A stretch of DNA of 10,397 bases from positions 1 to 10,397 of the forward strand of contig JAKAHX010000027.1 in the NCBI GenBank assembly GCA_021814735.1. The letters are read 5' to 3'. The DNA is from Chloroflexota bacterium (GTDB taxonomy: Bacteria > Chloroflexota > Limnocylindria > Limnocylindrales > CSP1-4). Shown piece after piece: positions 1 to 8,884 of this stretch. The first letter of the stretch is position 1, and every line of letters starts with the position of its first letter. Below the pieces are notes generated by a model. That model saw only the letters and a list, made by a program, of their open reading frames with translations. It did not search any database and was not told the origin of the DNA. The position numbers and the translations under genes are program-made.

Positions 1-1
1 G

Positions 2-355
2 ATCGCGCCGCACACCAACGGGAACACCACGCTGTTCGTCGTGGTGAGCGGCGGGGGCTATGTCCAGGTGGGGAACGAGCGCGCGCGGGTGAGCCACGGC
101 GAGGCAGTCGTCTGGCCGGCCGGCGAGTTGCACGGCGCGTGGACCGACGGGACCGAGATGCGCGCGCTGGTGGTCGAGTTCACCGGACCGGACGATGCGC
201 CGATGCCGGACCGGGTGGTCCTGCCGGGCGCGACCAGGAGCCAGCCGGGTCCCCGGGAATCGAGCGCAGGCGCGTCGGAACCGGCCAGGGGCGTGCTGGC
301 GGCGCCGCCCGTCCCTTCGAGCCAGCGGGACCAGTCGAGCGGGGAACCTTGGTAG
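2..355 (+). CDS. Cupin-domain protein, C-terminal part (5' end outside window)
   Basis: The reading frame is open from the first bases of the window, so the N-terminus is missing; an in-frame GTG at 41 lies inside the domain and is unlikely to be the start. The visible 117 residues carry the second half of a cupin barrel: a V-x-x-G-G-G-Y strand-turn, then the canonical second cupin motif G-x5-P-x-G-x2-H (residues 33-44 of the fragment: G33, P39, G41, H44), with H44 a likely metal ligand. H4 may be the end of the first metal-binding motif. After about residue 62 the sequence becomes a Pro/Ser/Gly/Ala-rich tail without recognisable structure. Cupins of this size include small isomerases, dioxygenases and the sensor domains of regulators; the substrate cannot be told from this fragment. 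It converges on the NUDIX gene and is not part of the heat-shock cluster. Confidence 0.65.
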   Translation: MAPHTNGNTTLFVVVSGGGYVQVGNERARVSHGEAVVWPAGELHGAWTDGTEMRALVVEFTGPDDAPMPDRVVLPGATRSQPGPRESSAGASEPARGVLAAPPVPSSQRDQSSGEPW

Positions 356-385
356 GGCCCCGCATCGCGCCCCCGCGACGGCTCG

Positions 386-449
386 CCGGATGACCGCGCA
401 TCCGGATCACAGTCCGGAGCCTGCGGACGTTCGGCCGTCCCTCGTCCGC
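386..449. terminator. Stem-loops between convergent genes, possible bidirectional terminator
   Basis: Two inverted repeats lie between the cupin stop (355) and the NUDIX stop (457). The first is CCGGATG-ACCGCG-CATCCGG at 386-405, a perfect 7-bp stem with a 6-nt loop. The second pairs GCGGACG (423-429) with CGTCCGC (443-449). There is no T-tract on either strand, so this is not a classical intrinsic terminator, but placement between converging genes makes a transcription-end or mRNA-end role plausible. Confidence 0.4.
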
Positions 450-456
450 CTGCCCC

Positions 457-1095
457 TCAGTCTGTCTCGCGCCCGAGCACCGCCCCGAGCTGCCCCAGCA
501 CGCGCGCCGTGGCGCCCCAGATGCGGTAATCGGCCACTGGGTACGCGCCATACCGGAGGTGCCAGCCCCCGCGGTCCTCTTCCACGTCTTCGATTGGTGC
601 TCCGGCGGCGAAATGCCGCACCGGCACCTCGAGGATGGCCGAGACCTCCCAAGCGTCCCTCGCCAGGGAGGGGCGCCGCTCGGCGACTGCAAGGACCGGG
701 TGGAGGCGAAAGCCCGAGACGCGCACGTCCACGGTCCCGAGCTCGCCGAGCACGCGGAGCCCGCACTGTGATGGCTCGATCCCGACCTCCTCGCGCGCCT
801 CCCGCAGGGCCGTCGCCGCCATGGACTCGTCGCCCGGCTCCACTGCGCCGCCGGGGAAGCTCACCTCGCCGGCGTGACGCAGGTCGCCTGACGGCCGTGC
901 GGTCAGGACCGTCCAGGCTTCTCCGTCGGGGCCCGGATAGAGCAGCACCAGGACGGCCGCCTCCCGGTGCCCCGGGATGCCGTCGCGGGGCGCCGTGCCC
1001 GCGGAGGCCTCTAGCCGCGGGTCCAGCGCGGCGGGCGGCGCGGGCAGCGGGTCGGGAAGCCGTTGCAGCCGTGCGACGGCGTCGTCGAAGCGCAT
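457..1095 (-). CDS. NUDIX hydrolase, CoA pyrophosphatase-like (NudL/CoAse type)
   Basis: The 212-residue protein contains a NUDIX box at residues 82-106, ending in the diagnostic R-E-A-R-E-E-V-G-I (98-106) that binds the catalytic Mg2+/Mn2+. Just before it, LTARPSGDLRHAGEVSFPGG (64-83) resembles the extra signature of the CoA-pyrophosphatase subfamily (LLTxR...R-x-HAG-x-V-x-FPGG), though the early spacing differs by a residue. The box has the one-residue insertion common in that subfamily (GGAVEPGDES). The C-terminal YRIWGATARVL (190-200) is also typical. Family members hydrolyse CoA and CoA derivatives to phosphopantetheine and 3',5'-ADP in the cytoplasm; substrate here is inferred. The ATG at 1095 is preceded by AGGA with a 7-nt gap. 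It starts 28 nt after the clpB stop, so it is probably the last gene of the heat-shock transcript. Its link to heat shock could be metabolic housekeeping or simple read-through. Confidence 0.88.
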   Translation of the reverse strand: MRFDDAVARLQRLPDPLPAPPAALDPRLEASAGTAPRDGIPGHREAAVLVLLYPGPDGEAWTVLTARPSGDLRHAGEVSFPGGAVEPGDESMAATALREAREEVGIEPSQCGLRVLGELGTVDVRVSGFRLHPVLAVAERRPSLARDAWEVSAILEVPVRHFAAGAPIEDVEEDRGGWHLRYGAYPVADYRIWGATARVLGQLGAVLGRETD

Positions 1096-1123
1096 CCGCG
1101 CATCCTACGCGAGAACGTCCTGC

Positions 1124-3850
<2,727 letters not shown>

Positions 3851-3877
3851 GCTGCGTTGTTCGTCCTTCTCACTGCT

Positions 3878-4978
3878 TCATGCGGAGGCGGCAGGGCGGC
3901 GCGGGTCGGCCTGGGCCGCCGCCTCGACGAAGCGCGCGGCGAGCTCCCGGGCGCGGTCATCCAGCCGGGTGGGCAACACCACCCGGACGCGCACGTAGAG
4001 GTCCCCGCGGCCCTCGCCGCGGAAGCGCGGCAGGCCCTGGCCCGCCAGCCGGAACGTGCGGCCGGACTGCGTTTCCCGCGGGATGCGGAGCAGCAGGCGC
4101 GAGCCGCCGAGTGTCTGCACCGGCACTTCGCCCCCCAGCAGCGCCTCCCCCAGCGTGATGGGCAGCTCGCGGGTCAGATCGGCGCCGTGGCGTTCGAAGG
4201 TCGGGTGTGGCAGCACCTGCACGCGGACGTAGACGTCGCCTGCGCCCGGGCCACTCCCGGCCTTGCCGCTGAGGCGGATCCGTTGCCCGTCCACGACCCC
4301 GGCCGGGATCGTGACCTGGTAGCGGTGGCCGTCCACCTGCAGGAGGCGCGTGGTCCCGGTGAACACTTCCTCCAGGGTCACCTCGGTGGTCGCCTCGACA
4401 TCGCGAGCCGGCGCGGTCCGGGTCGTCGCGCCGCGGCCACGCCGGGATGGCCCATGTCCGGCTGGCGACTCGAACCCCAGCCCCTGCAGGAGGTCGTCGT
4501 AATCGATCCCGTCGGCGGTCGCGGACGAGGCGGTGGCGCCGGCGGTTCGGGCGCCGGCCCGGCCCGTCGCTCCGGGCATCCCGCCGGCGAAGAACGTGCG
4601 GAAGAAGTCGCTGAAGCCCGCGAGGTCCTCGGCGCTGCCGCGGTACTCGAACCGGATCCCGCCGGGGGCTCCGCCCGGCTGTCCGGCGTAGGCGTGCCGG
4701 ACGAACTCCGCGAAGGGGTTCTCCGTGGTGCCCTGCGCGCCGGCCTGCTGATAGGCGGCCCAGTTCGCGCCGAGCGTGTCGTAGGCACGGCGCTTCTCGG
4801 GGTCGCTCAGCACCGCGTGCGCCTCGTTGATCTCCTTGAACCGGCGCTCGGCCTCGGCGTCCCCCTTGTTCACGTCCGGGTGGTGCTGGCGGGCCAGCCG
4901 CCGGAACGCCTTCTTGACGTCCGCCTGGCTGGCCGTGCGCGGCACCCCCAGGATCGCGTAGTAGTCCTTGTACTCCAT
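3878..4978 (-). CDS. J-domain co-chaperone lacking the zinc finger (CbpA/DnaJ2 type)
   Basis: This Hsp40 stimulates DnaK ATPase and delivers unfolded clients; it likely feeds ClpB encoded next. The J domain spans residues 4-69 with the essential HPD tripeptide at 33-35. A Gly/Phe-containing linker (about 80-190) includes GFSDFFRTFFAGG (121-133). Two beta-sandwich substrate-binding domains follow from about 193 (EATTEVTLEEVFTGTTRLL, VTIPAGVVDGQRIRLSGKG-like, and LPITLGEALLGGEVPVQTL). The four CxxCxGxG zinc-binding repeats of true DnaJ are absent and the whole protein has no cysteine, so it is a class B J-protein such as CbpA. The symbol dnaJ would be used loosely by many pipelines. ATG at 4978; the best ribosome site is GAGGA, 12 nt upstream and in the loop of a predicted hairpin. 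The gene sits between lon (64 nt) and clpB (27 nt) on the same strand. Confidence 0.95.
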   Translation of the reverse strand: MEYKDYYAILGVPRTASQADVKKAFRRLARQHHPDVNKGDAEAERRFKEINEAHAVLSDPEKRRAYDTLGANWAAYQQAGAQGTTENPFAEFVRHAYAGQPGGAPGGIRFEYRGSAEDLAGFSDFFRTFFAGGMPGATGRAGARTAGATASSATADGIDYDDLLQGLGFESPAGHGPSRRGRGATTRTAPARDVEATTEVTLEEVFTGTTRLLQVDGHRYQVTIPAGVVDGQRIRLSGKAGSGPGAGDVYVRVQVLPHPTFERHGADLTRELPITLGEALLGGEVPVQTLGGSRLLLRIPRETQSGRTFRLAGQGLPRFRGEGRGDLYVRVRVVLPTRLDDRARELAARFVEAAAQADPRRPAASA

Positions 4979-4984
4979 CTTGAT

Positions 4985-5034
4985 GCCCGGTCCTCAGTGC
5001 CGGGCGGTGCCGCGCGCCACCAGGGCGCGCGGCA
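4985..5034 (-). promoter_or_regulatory. Two tandem stem-loops filling the lon-dnaJ gap
   Basis: Of the 64 nt between lon and the J-protein gene, 50 fold into two hairpins. The outer one (5008-5034) has a perfect 11-bp G/C-rich stem, TGCCGCGCGCC / GGCGCGCGGCA, around a 5-nt loop. The second (4985-5005) pairs GCCCGG with CCGGGC around a 9-nt loop; on the transcribed strand that loop contains GAGGA, the only credible dnaJ Shine-Dalgarno, 12 nt from the ATG. There is no T-tract, so a classical terminator is unlikely. Possible roles are an RNA-processing or stability element that sets lon versus dnaJ-clpB levels, an attenuator, or control of dnaJ translation. The base-pairing is directly visible; the function is inferred. 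Confidence 0.55.
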
Positions 5035-5042
5035 TCCCTGGC

Positions 5043-7544
5043 TCAGTGCTCGATCCCCCCGATCGCCGCGGGGGCCGGCGGATAGGTGCTCCTGCCCGAC
5101 GCCGCCTCGGGCACCGCCGGCTCCGGGGCCGACTGCTCGGGTTGTTTCGCGGCCGGCTGGTCCGGGAGTGGCTTGGGGTGCCCACGCAGTGCCGCGTCGA
5201 GCACCTGGTCCATGGTGTCGACCAGCACGAGCTTGATCTGCTTGCGGATCTCCTCGGGGATGTCCCGGAGGTCCTTCTCGTTCCGCCGCGGCAGGATCAC
5301 GGTGCTCGCCCCGGCGAGATGCGCGGCGAGGATCTTGCTCTTCAGCCCGCCGATCGGCAGGACGCGGCCGCGGAGCGTGATCTCGCCCGTCATCGCCACG
5401 TCCTTCCGCACGGGGATCCCGGTCAGGGCGCTCACGATGGCGGTGGCCATGGTGATCCCGGCCGATGGCCCGTCCTTGGGGATCGCGCCGGCCGGCACGT
5501 GGATGTGCAGCGTGTTCTTCTCGAAGACCTCGCGCGCGATCCCCAGCTCACGGGCATGGGCCCGTGTCCAGGAGAGGCCCGCGCGCGCCGATTCACGCAT
5601 CACCTCGCCAAGCTGGCCGGTGAGGATGAAGTCCTCGCGGCCCTCCATGCGGGTGACCTCCACGGCCACGATGTCGCCCCCGGTCTCGGTCACCACCAGG
5701 CCGGTCGCGGCGCCCACCTGGTCCTCGGGCTCGAGCTCGCCGTACTCGTAGCGCGGAGCGCCGAGGAACTCGTCGAGCTTCCTGGGGTCCACCACGGTCT
5801 TGCGCTTGCGGCCCTCGGCGACCGTCTTGGCCACCTTGCGCATGATGTTGGCGATCTCGCGCTCGAGGTTCCGGACGCCGGCCTCGTGCGTGTATGCCTG
5901 CACGAGCTGGGTCATCGCCTCGTCGGTGATCTCGATGTGCTTGGGCGTCAGGCCGTGGTTCGTCATCTGCTTCGGGATGAGGAAGCGACGGCCGATCTCG
6001 ATCTTTTCCTGCTGCGTGTAGCCCGGGAGCTGGATCACCTCCATGCGGTCGCGCAGGGGCGCCGGGATCGGGTCGAGCAGGTTGCCTGTCGTGATGAAGA
6101 GCACCCGGGACAGGTCGAACGGCACCTCCAGGTAGTTGTCCTGGAAGGTGTTGTTCTGCTCCGGGTCCAGGACCTCCAGCAGCGCCGAGCTCGGGTCGCC
6201 GCGGAAGTCCATCCCGATCTTGTCGACCTCGTCGAGCATGAAGACCGGGTTGTTCGAGCCGGCCTGCTTGATGCTCTGGATGATGCGGCCGGGCAGCGCC
6301 CCGATGTAGGTGCGCCGGTGGCCACGGATCTCGGCCTCGTCGTGGATGCCGCCCAGGCTCATCCGCACGAACTTGCGGCCCATGGCACGGGCGATGCTCT
6401 TGCCGAGCGAGGTCTTGCCCACGCCGGGCGGTCCGACGAAGGCGAGGATCGGGCTGCGGATGGTGCTCGCCAGGGTGCGCACCGCGAGGTACTCGAGGAT
6501 GCGCTCCTTGATCTTCTCCAGGCCGTAGTGGTCCTCGTCCAGGATCCTGGCGGCCTGCTTGATGTCCAGGTTGTCCTCGGTGGAGACGTTCCACGGGAGC
6601 CCGATGAGCCAGTCGACGTAGGTGCGGATCACGCCCACCTCGGGGGAGGCGGACGGGATGCGGCTCATCCGGTCGACTTCCTTGGTCGCGCGGGCCTTCA
6701 CGTCATCCGGCATGCCCGCCTGCTCGATCTTCTCCCGCAGCTCGTTGATCTCCGCCTGTTGCGGATCCTCCTCGCCGAGCTCCCGCTGGATCGCCTTCAG
6801 CTGCTCCCGCAGGATGTACTCGCGCTGGGTCTTGTCCATCTCGGACTTGACCTCGGACTGGATCTTGCCCTTGAGCTCGAGGATCTCGATCTGGCGGGCC
6901 AGGAAGGCGGAAACCAGCTTGAGGCGCTCCACGACGTCGGTCGTCTCCAGGAGCTCCTGTCGCTGCTCGGTGCTCATGTCCGGGCTGTAGGCGACCATGT
7001 CCGCCAGCAGCCCCGGCTCGGTGATGTTGCGCGCCGCCAGCGCGGCCTCCGGCGGTACCGGGGCGCCCGACTGGACGTACTGCTCGAGCTGCGACTGCAC
7101 GTTTCGCATCAGCGCCTGGACCTCGAGCCCAGCGGACTTCTCGTCCTCCATGAGCTCGATCGTGGCGATGATGTAGGGGTCGGTCTGCCGGAAGCCGAGG
7201 ACGCGCAGCCGCTGCTGTCCCTGCACGATCGCGCGAACCGTGCCGTCCTGGAGCTGCACCACCTGGGCCACCTTGGCCAGGGTGCCCACCCGGTAGAGCT
7301 GCGACGGGTCGTCGATGTCCTCGCGCTCGGCCTGGCGCTGGGTGACCAGCGCGATCGGGCTGCCGTCCGCGACGGCCTGGTTGAGCGCCTTGACCGATTT
7401 CTCGCGGCCCACCTGGAGCGGGACGATCATCTCCGGGAAGATCACCGTCTCGCGCAGGGCGAGCAGCGGCAGGTCACGAGGACCTGCGCCGGGCGTGTCG
7501 CTGGTCGGCCGCGCCTCGTCCGGGCTCGACGGTCGATCTGTCAT
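5043..7544 (-). CDS. lon: Lon ATP-dependent protease (LonA type)
   Basis: Lon is a soluble hexameric AAA+ serine protease that degrades misfolded and regulatory proteins. The 833 residues show the LonA plan: N-terminal substrate-binding LON domain (about 24-225), helical coiled region (225-315), AAA+ module with Walker A GPPGVGKT (371-378) and Walker B VFMLDE (434-439), and the peptidase domain with the catalytic dyad Ser694 (KDGPSAG, 690-696) and Lys737 (GGLKSK, 732-737). The 43-residue spacing of the dyad equals that of E. coli Lon S679/K722. There is no membrane segment, which excludes LonB. From about residue 788 there is a Pro/Ala/Glu-rich tail of about 45 residues not needed by the family. 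The ATG at 7544 overlaps the hspR stop by 4 nt (ATGA), so translation is probably coupled to the repressor gene. lon is a known HspR target in Streptomyces; here it is in the same apparent operon as hspR. Confidence 0.98.
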   Translation of the reverse strand: MTDRPSSPDEARPTSDTPGAGPRDLPLLALRETVIFPEMIVPLQVGREKSVKALNQAVADGSPIALVTQRQAEREDIDDPSQLYRVGTLAKVAQVVQLQDGTVRAIVQGQQRLRVLGFRQTDPYIIATIELMEDEKSAGLEVQALMRNVQSQLEQYVQSGAPVPPEAALAARNITEPGLLADMVAYSPDMSTEQRQELLETTDVVERLKLVSAFLARQIEILELKGKIQSEVKSEMDKTQREYILREQLKAIQRELGEEDPQQAEINELREKIEQAGMPDDVKARATKEVDRMSRIPSASPEVGVIRTYVDWLIGLPWNVSTEDNLDIKQAARILDEDHYGLEKIKERILEYLAVRTLASTIRSPILAFVGPPGVGKTSLGKSIARAMGRKFVRMSLGGIHDEAEIRGHRRTYIGALPGRIIQSIKQAGSNNPVFMLDEVDKIGMDFRGDPSSALLEVLDPEQNNTFQDNYLEVPFDLSRVLFITTGNLLDPIPAPLRDRMEVIQLPGYTQQEKIEIGRRFLIPKQMTNHGLTPKHIEITDEAMTQLVQAYTHEAGVRNLEREIANIMRKVAKTVAEGRKRKTVVDPRKLDEFLGAPRYEYGELEPEDQVGAATGLVVTETGGDIVAVEVTRMEGREDFILTGQLGEVMRESARAGLSWTRAHARELGIAREVFEKNTLHIHVPAGAIPKDGPSAGITMATAIVSALTGIPVRKDVAMTGEITLRGRVLPIGGLKSKILAAHLAGASTVILPRRNEKDLRDIPEEIRKQIKLVLVDTMDQVLDAALRGHPKPLPDQPAAKQPEQSAPEPAVPEAASGRSTYPPAPAAIGGIEH

Positions 7545-7915
7545 GACGGTTCCATCTCCTGCCTGCGGGACGCGCGACCCGCCACGGCGCGTGCCGGCGG
7601 CGTCTCGTCGTCCTCGTCTTCCGTAGGTTCGCTGTAGAGGGCCTCGAGGATCGGGGTGCCGAGCTTCTCTTCGAGTTCGAAGAGAACCCGGACCCCGGCC
7701 AGGTTGACCCCCAGGTGCTGGGTGAGGTGCCGGATCCAGAGGACCCGGCGCAGGTCGCGTTCCGAGTAGAGGCGGATGTTGGTGGGCGTGCGCGCCGGGC
7801 AGAGCAGCCCCTCGTCCTCGTAGATGCGAAGGGTCCGAGGGTGGACCCGGACGATGCTCGCGGCGACGCTGATCACGTAGACCGGCTGGCCCGGATCCCT
7901 CACCCGGTCGCGCAC
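7541..7915 (-). CDS. hspR: HspR-type heat-shock repressor (MerR family)
   Basis: HspR represses chaperone genes by binding HAIR inverted repeats, in actinobacteria with DnaK as co-repressor. The protein has the hallmark start of HspR proteins, [20 protein letters not shown], a winged-helix DNA-binding domain with [14 protein letters not shown], and the family motif [20 protein letters not shown]. An acidic patch (EPTEDEDDE) and a basic Arg-rich end follow. The frame is open up to a GTG at 8029, which would overlap hsp20 by 98 nt, and an ATG at 7984 has no ribosome site. I prefer GTG 7915 (124 residues): it begins 16 nt after the hsp20 stop, has GAGG 10 nt upstream (7926-7929), and gives a normal short HspR N-terminus. 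Its position between hsp20 and lon, downstream of a HAIR-like site, predicts negative autoregulation. Start confidence is moderate; family confidence is high. Confidence 0.9.
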   Translation of the reverse strand: MRDRVRDPGQPVYVISVAASIVRVHPRTLRIYEDEGLLCPARTPTNIRLYSERDLRRVLWIRHLTQHLGVNLAGVRVLFELEEKLGTPILEALYSEPTEDEDDETPPARAVAGRASRRQEMEPS

Positions 7916-7925
7916 GTCCCCGATG

Positions 7926-7929
7926 CCTC
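7926..7929 (-). promoter_or_regulatory. Ribosome binding site supporting the GTG 7915 start of hspR
   Basis: GAGG on the minus strand lies 10 nt before GTG 7915 and just past the hsp20 TGA (7932-7934). The alternative starts at 7984 (ATG) and 8029 (GTG) have no comparable purine run and lie inside hsp20. Confidence 0.45.
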
Positions 7930-7931
7930 GA

Positions 7932-8432
7932 TCAGCGGTCGCTCGACGGCTGCCCCTCGGCGCCGCCGGTGCTGGGCTCGACATCGCTGGTTGCCGTGAT
8001 CCGGATCTGGCGAGGACGCGCCTCTTCACGCTTCGGGAGGGTCAGTGTCAGCACGCCGTGCTCGTAGTGCGCCGTGGCCTGGTCCGCGCTGACGTCACCG
8101 GGCAGGGTCACCGTCCGGCTGAAGCTGCCCCGCCGGAGCTCACGGAACAGGTAGCCGCGCTCGTTCTCCTCGTGCTCGTCCTTGAACTCACCGGAGATGG
8201 TGAGGGTGTCACCCTCGACGGTCACCTGCACCTCCTCCGGCTTCACGCCGGGGAGCGCCGCCTTCACGACCAGCGCGTCACTGGTGCGGTAGATGTCGAG
8301 CGGCAGGACCCCCCCGTTCCCCTCCGAGCCCCAGGACCCGGGCCGCACGAAGGAGTCCTCGAAGAGACGGTCCATCGCCTGGCGAAGCGACACCAGTTCC
8401 CCGAAGGGCCCCGGCCTGCGCGTGATCATCAT
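7932..8432 (-). CDS. hsp20: Small heat-shock protein, Hsp20/alpha-crystallin family
   Basis: This ATP-independent holdase binds unfolding proteins and keeps them refoldable for DnaK/ClpB. The 166 residues consist of a short N-terminal arm with the typical MDRLFEDSF helix (20-28), an alpha-crystallin domain from about 43 to 146 with LPGVKPEEVQVTVEGDTLTI (60-79), the diagnostic A-H-Y-E-H-G-V-L-T-L-T-L-P-K (121-134), and the I-x-I oligomerisation motif IRI (143-145) before a polar tail. The frame is open up to a GTG at 8639, but the first of two adjacent ATGs at 8432 has AGGAGG 7 nt upstream, and the extra N-terminal residues would be Arg/Gly-rich and run through the promoter. It is the first gene of the cluster, directly behind a HAIR-like operator. 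The stop is 16 nt before the preferred hspR start. Confidence 0.96.
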   Translation of the reverse strand: MMITRRPGPFGELVSLRQAMDRLFEDSFVRPGSWGSEGNGGVLPLDIYRTSDALVVKAALPGVKPEEVQVTVEGDTLTISGEFKDEHEENERGYLFRELRRGSFSRTVTLPGDVSADQATAHYEHGVLTLTLPKREEARPRQIRITATSDVEPSTGGAEGQPSSDR

Positions 8433-8439
8433 GGTCGTT

Positions 8440-8445
8440 CCTCCT
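8440..8445 (-). promoter_or_regulatory. Strong ribosome binding site of hsp20
   Basis: AGGAGG on the minus strand is 7 nt from ATG 8432, the ideal spacing, and fixes the hsp20 start. It is one base away from the end of a predicted hairpin (8446-8461). Confidence 0.85.
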
Positions 8446-8517
8446 GTGGCATTCGTGCCACGCATCCGGCGATGCGGCCCCGGCCGGTTCCGGCTACCGG
8501 GGAGGCGGCGTCGCCGC
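8446..8517 (-). promoter_or_regulatory. Structured 5' leader of the hsp20 transcript, four stem-loops
   Basis: Four inverted repeats follow one another with almost no gap: 8505-8517 (GCGGC stem, 3-nt loop), 8478-8502 (CCCCG and GCCGG stems, with an asymmetric 3-nt bulge), 8462-8475 (GCATC stem, 4-nt loop) and 8446-8461 (GTGGCA-CGAA-TGCCAC on the transcribed strand). The last ends one nucleotide before the AGGAGG. If transcription starts near 8534, these fill most of the leader of about 100 nt. They could stabilise the mRNA, or influence access of ribosomes. In such GC-rich DNA some pairing arises by chance, so only the arrangement next to the ribosome site is notable. Confidence 0.45.
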
Positions 8518-8537
8518 GCACCCGCGCATCGCGTGCC

Positions 8538-8555
8538 GTCATGATCAACCATGAC
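8538..8555 (-). repeat. Second inverted repeat sharing a half-site with the HAIR-like operator
   Basis: GTCATG (8538-8543) and CATGAC (8550-8555) form a perfect inverted repeat with a 6-nt spacer. The right arm is also one arm of the HAIR-like site, so the promoter carries three related half-sites in alternating orientation, spaced 6 and 7 nt. The outer one overlaps the proposed -10. Confidence 0.5.
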
Positions 8556-8569
8556 AACGCCGTTGTCAA
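8541..8569 (-). promoter_or_regulatory. Sigma-70-like promoter of the hsp20-hspR-lon cluster
   Basis: On the minus strand a perfect -35 hexamer TTGACA (8564-8569) is followed by a 17-nt spacer and GATCAT (8541-8546), which matches TATAAT at four of six positions. Transcription would start near 8534. The stretch from about 8540 to 8640 is visibly richer in A/T than its surroundings. Just upstream of the -35 is a tandem repeat of ATCCGAT (8581-8594). The -35 lies in the inverted repeat described separately, as expected for a repressed promoter. Confidence 0.65.
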
Positions 8570-8570
8570 G
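8550..8570 (-). promoter_or_regulatory. HAIR-like operator (probable HspR binding site)
   Basis: The minus strand reads CTTGACA-N7-TGTCATG over 21 bp, with a perfect 17-bp core palindrome (TGACAAC-GCC-GTTGTCA, 8552-8568). The HspR consensus from Streptomyces is CTTGAGT-N7-ACTCAAG: the architecture (7-7-7) is identical and 9 of 14 arm positions match, including CTTGA in the left arm. It covers the -35 hexamer, and an hspR gene is the second gene downstream. Binding by HspR is inferred. Confidence 0.7.
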
Positions 8571-8597
8571 ATTGTTCAGCATCCGATATCCGATCCT

Positions 8598-8817
8598 ATG
8601 CCAACGGGTCCGGAGGACACTAGGCATCGGCACATACATGGCGGCCCCGGACCGACGCGGGGAAGCGCCTGCGCTCGGCCATCGACGGCGCGTGGCCCGT
8701 CAGCCGGGTCCGCGCAGGCACGCGATGCGGACGAGCGCGCCGGGGCAGCGGGAGCGCGCACGCGAGCACGGCTGCCTTCCCGCGGAACTCGGTGCGTGTC
8801 TGCCCCCGCGTTGCCGT
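8598..8817. other. Intergenic spacer without a recognisable gene
   Basis: This stretch lies between the hsp20 promoter and the hairpins behind the adenosine-kinase-family gene. The only structure seen is a weak hairpin at 8598-8627 (ATGCC/GGCAT outside GTCC/GGAC). Open frames crossing it on both strands give Arg/Pro/Ala-rich translations with no domain, as expected of non-coding GC-rich DNA. I see no RNA gene or insertion sequence. Confidence 0.5.
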
Positions 8818-8865
8818 GCCGGGGCGGCGTGGCCCCGGCCGCGCGCACGTGAGCGAGTGTGCGCG
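8818..8865 (-). terminator. Tandem GC-rich hairpins behind the adenosine-kinase-family gene
   Basis: Two inverted repeats begin about 20 nt after the stop at 8885. The first met by polymerase pairs CGCGCAC with GTGCGCG (8842-8865). The second is a perfect 8-bp stem GCCGGGGC / GCCCCGGC with a 6-nt loop (8818-8839). No T-tract follows, so this is a terminator by position and stability only; it would separate this gene from the heat-shock cluster on the same strand. Confidence 0.4.
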
Positions 8866-8884
8866 GGTGAGGGTCCGCGCGCGC

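Noticed and set aside
4968..7637. Plus-strand open frame of 889 codons opposite lon
   Set aside because: Same cause: in register with lon, lacking TTA/CTA/TCA codons. The product is low-complexity and unrelated to any family I know.
7916..8029. N-terminal extension of hspR to 7984 or 8029
   Set aside because: It overlaps hsp20 by 53 or 98 nt, lacks a ribosome site, and adds an Arg/Ser/Ala-rich segment not found in HspR proteins.
8581..8594. Tandem ATCCGAT repeat upstream of the -35
   Set aside because: Only two short copies. It could be an upstream promoter element, but it is too small to claim separately.
8433..8639. N-terminal extension of hsp20 to a GTG at 8639
   Set aside because: It would translate through the promoter and operator, and the AGGAGG at 8440-8445 places the start at 8432.
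8433..8884. CIRCE element or HrcA control
   Set aside because: No TTAGCACTC-N9-GAGTGCTAA-like repeat is present; the only strong palindrome fits the HAIR layout.
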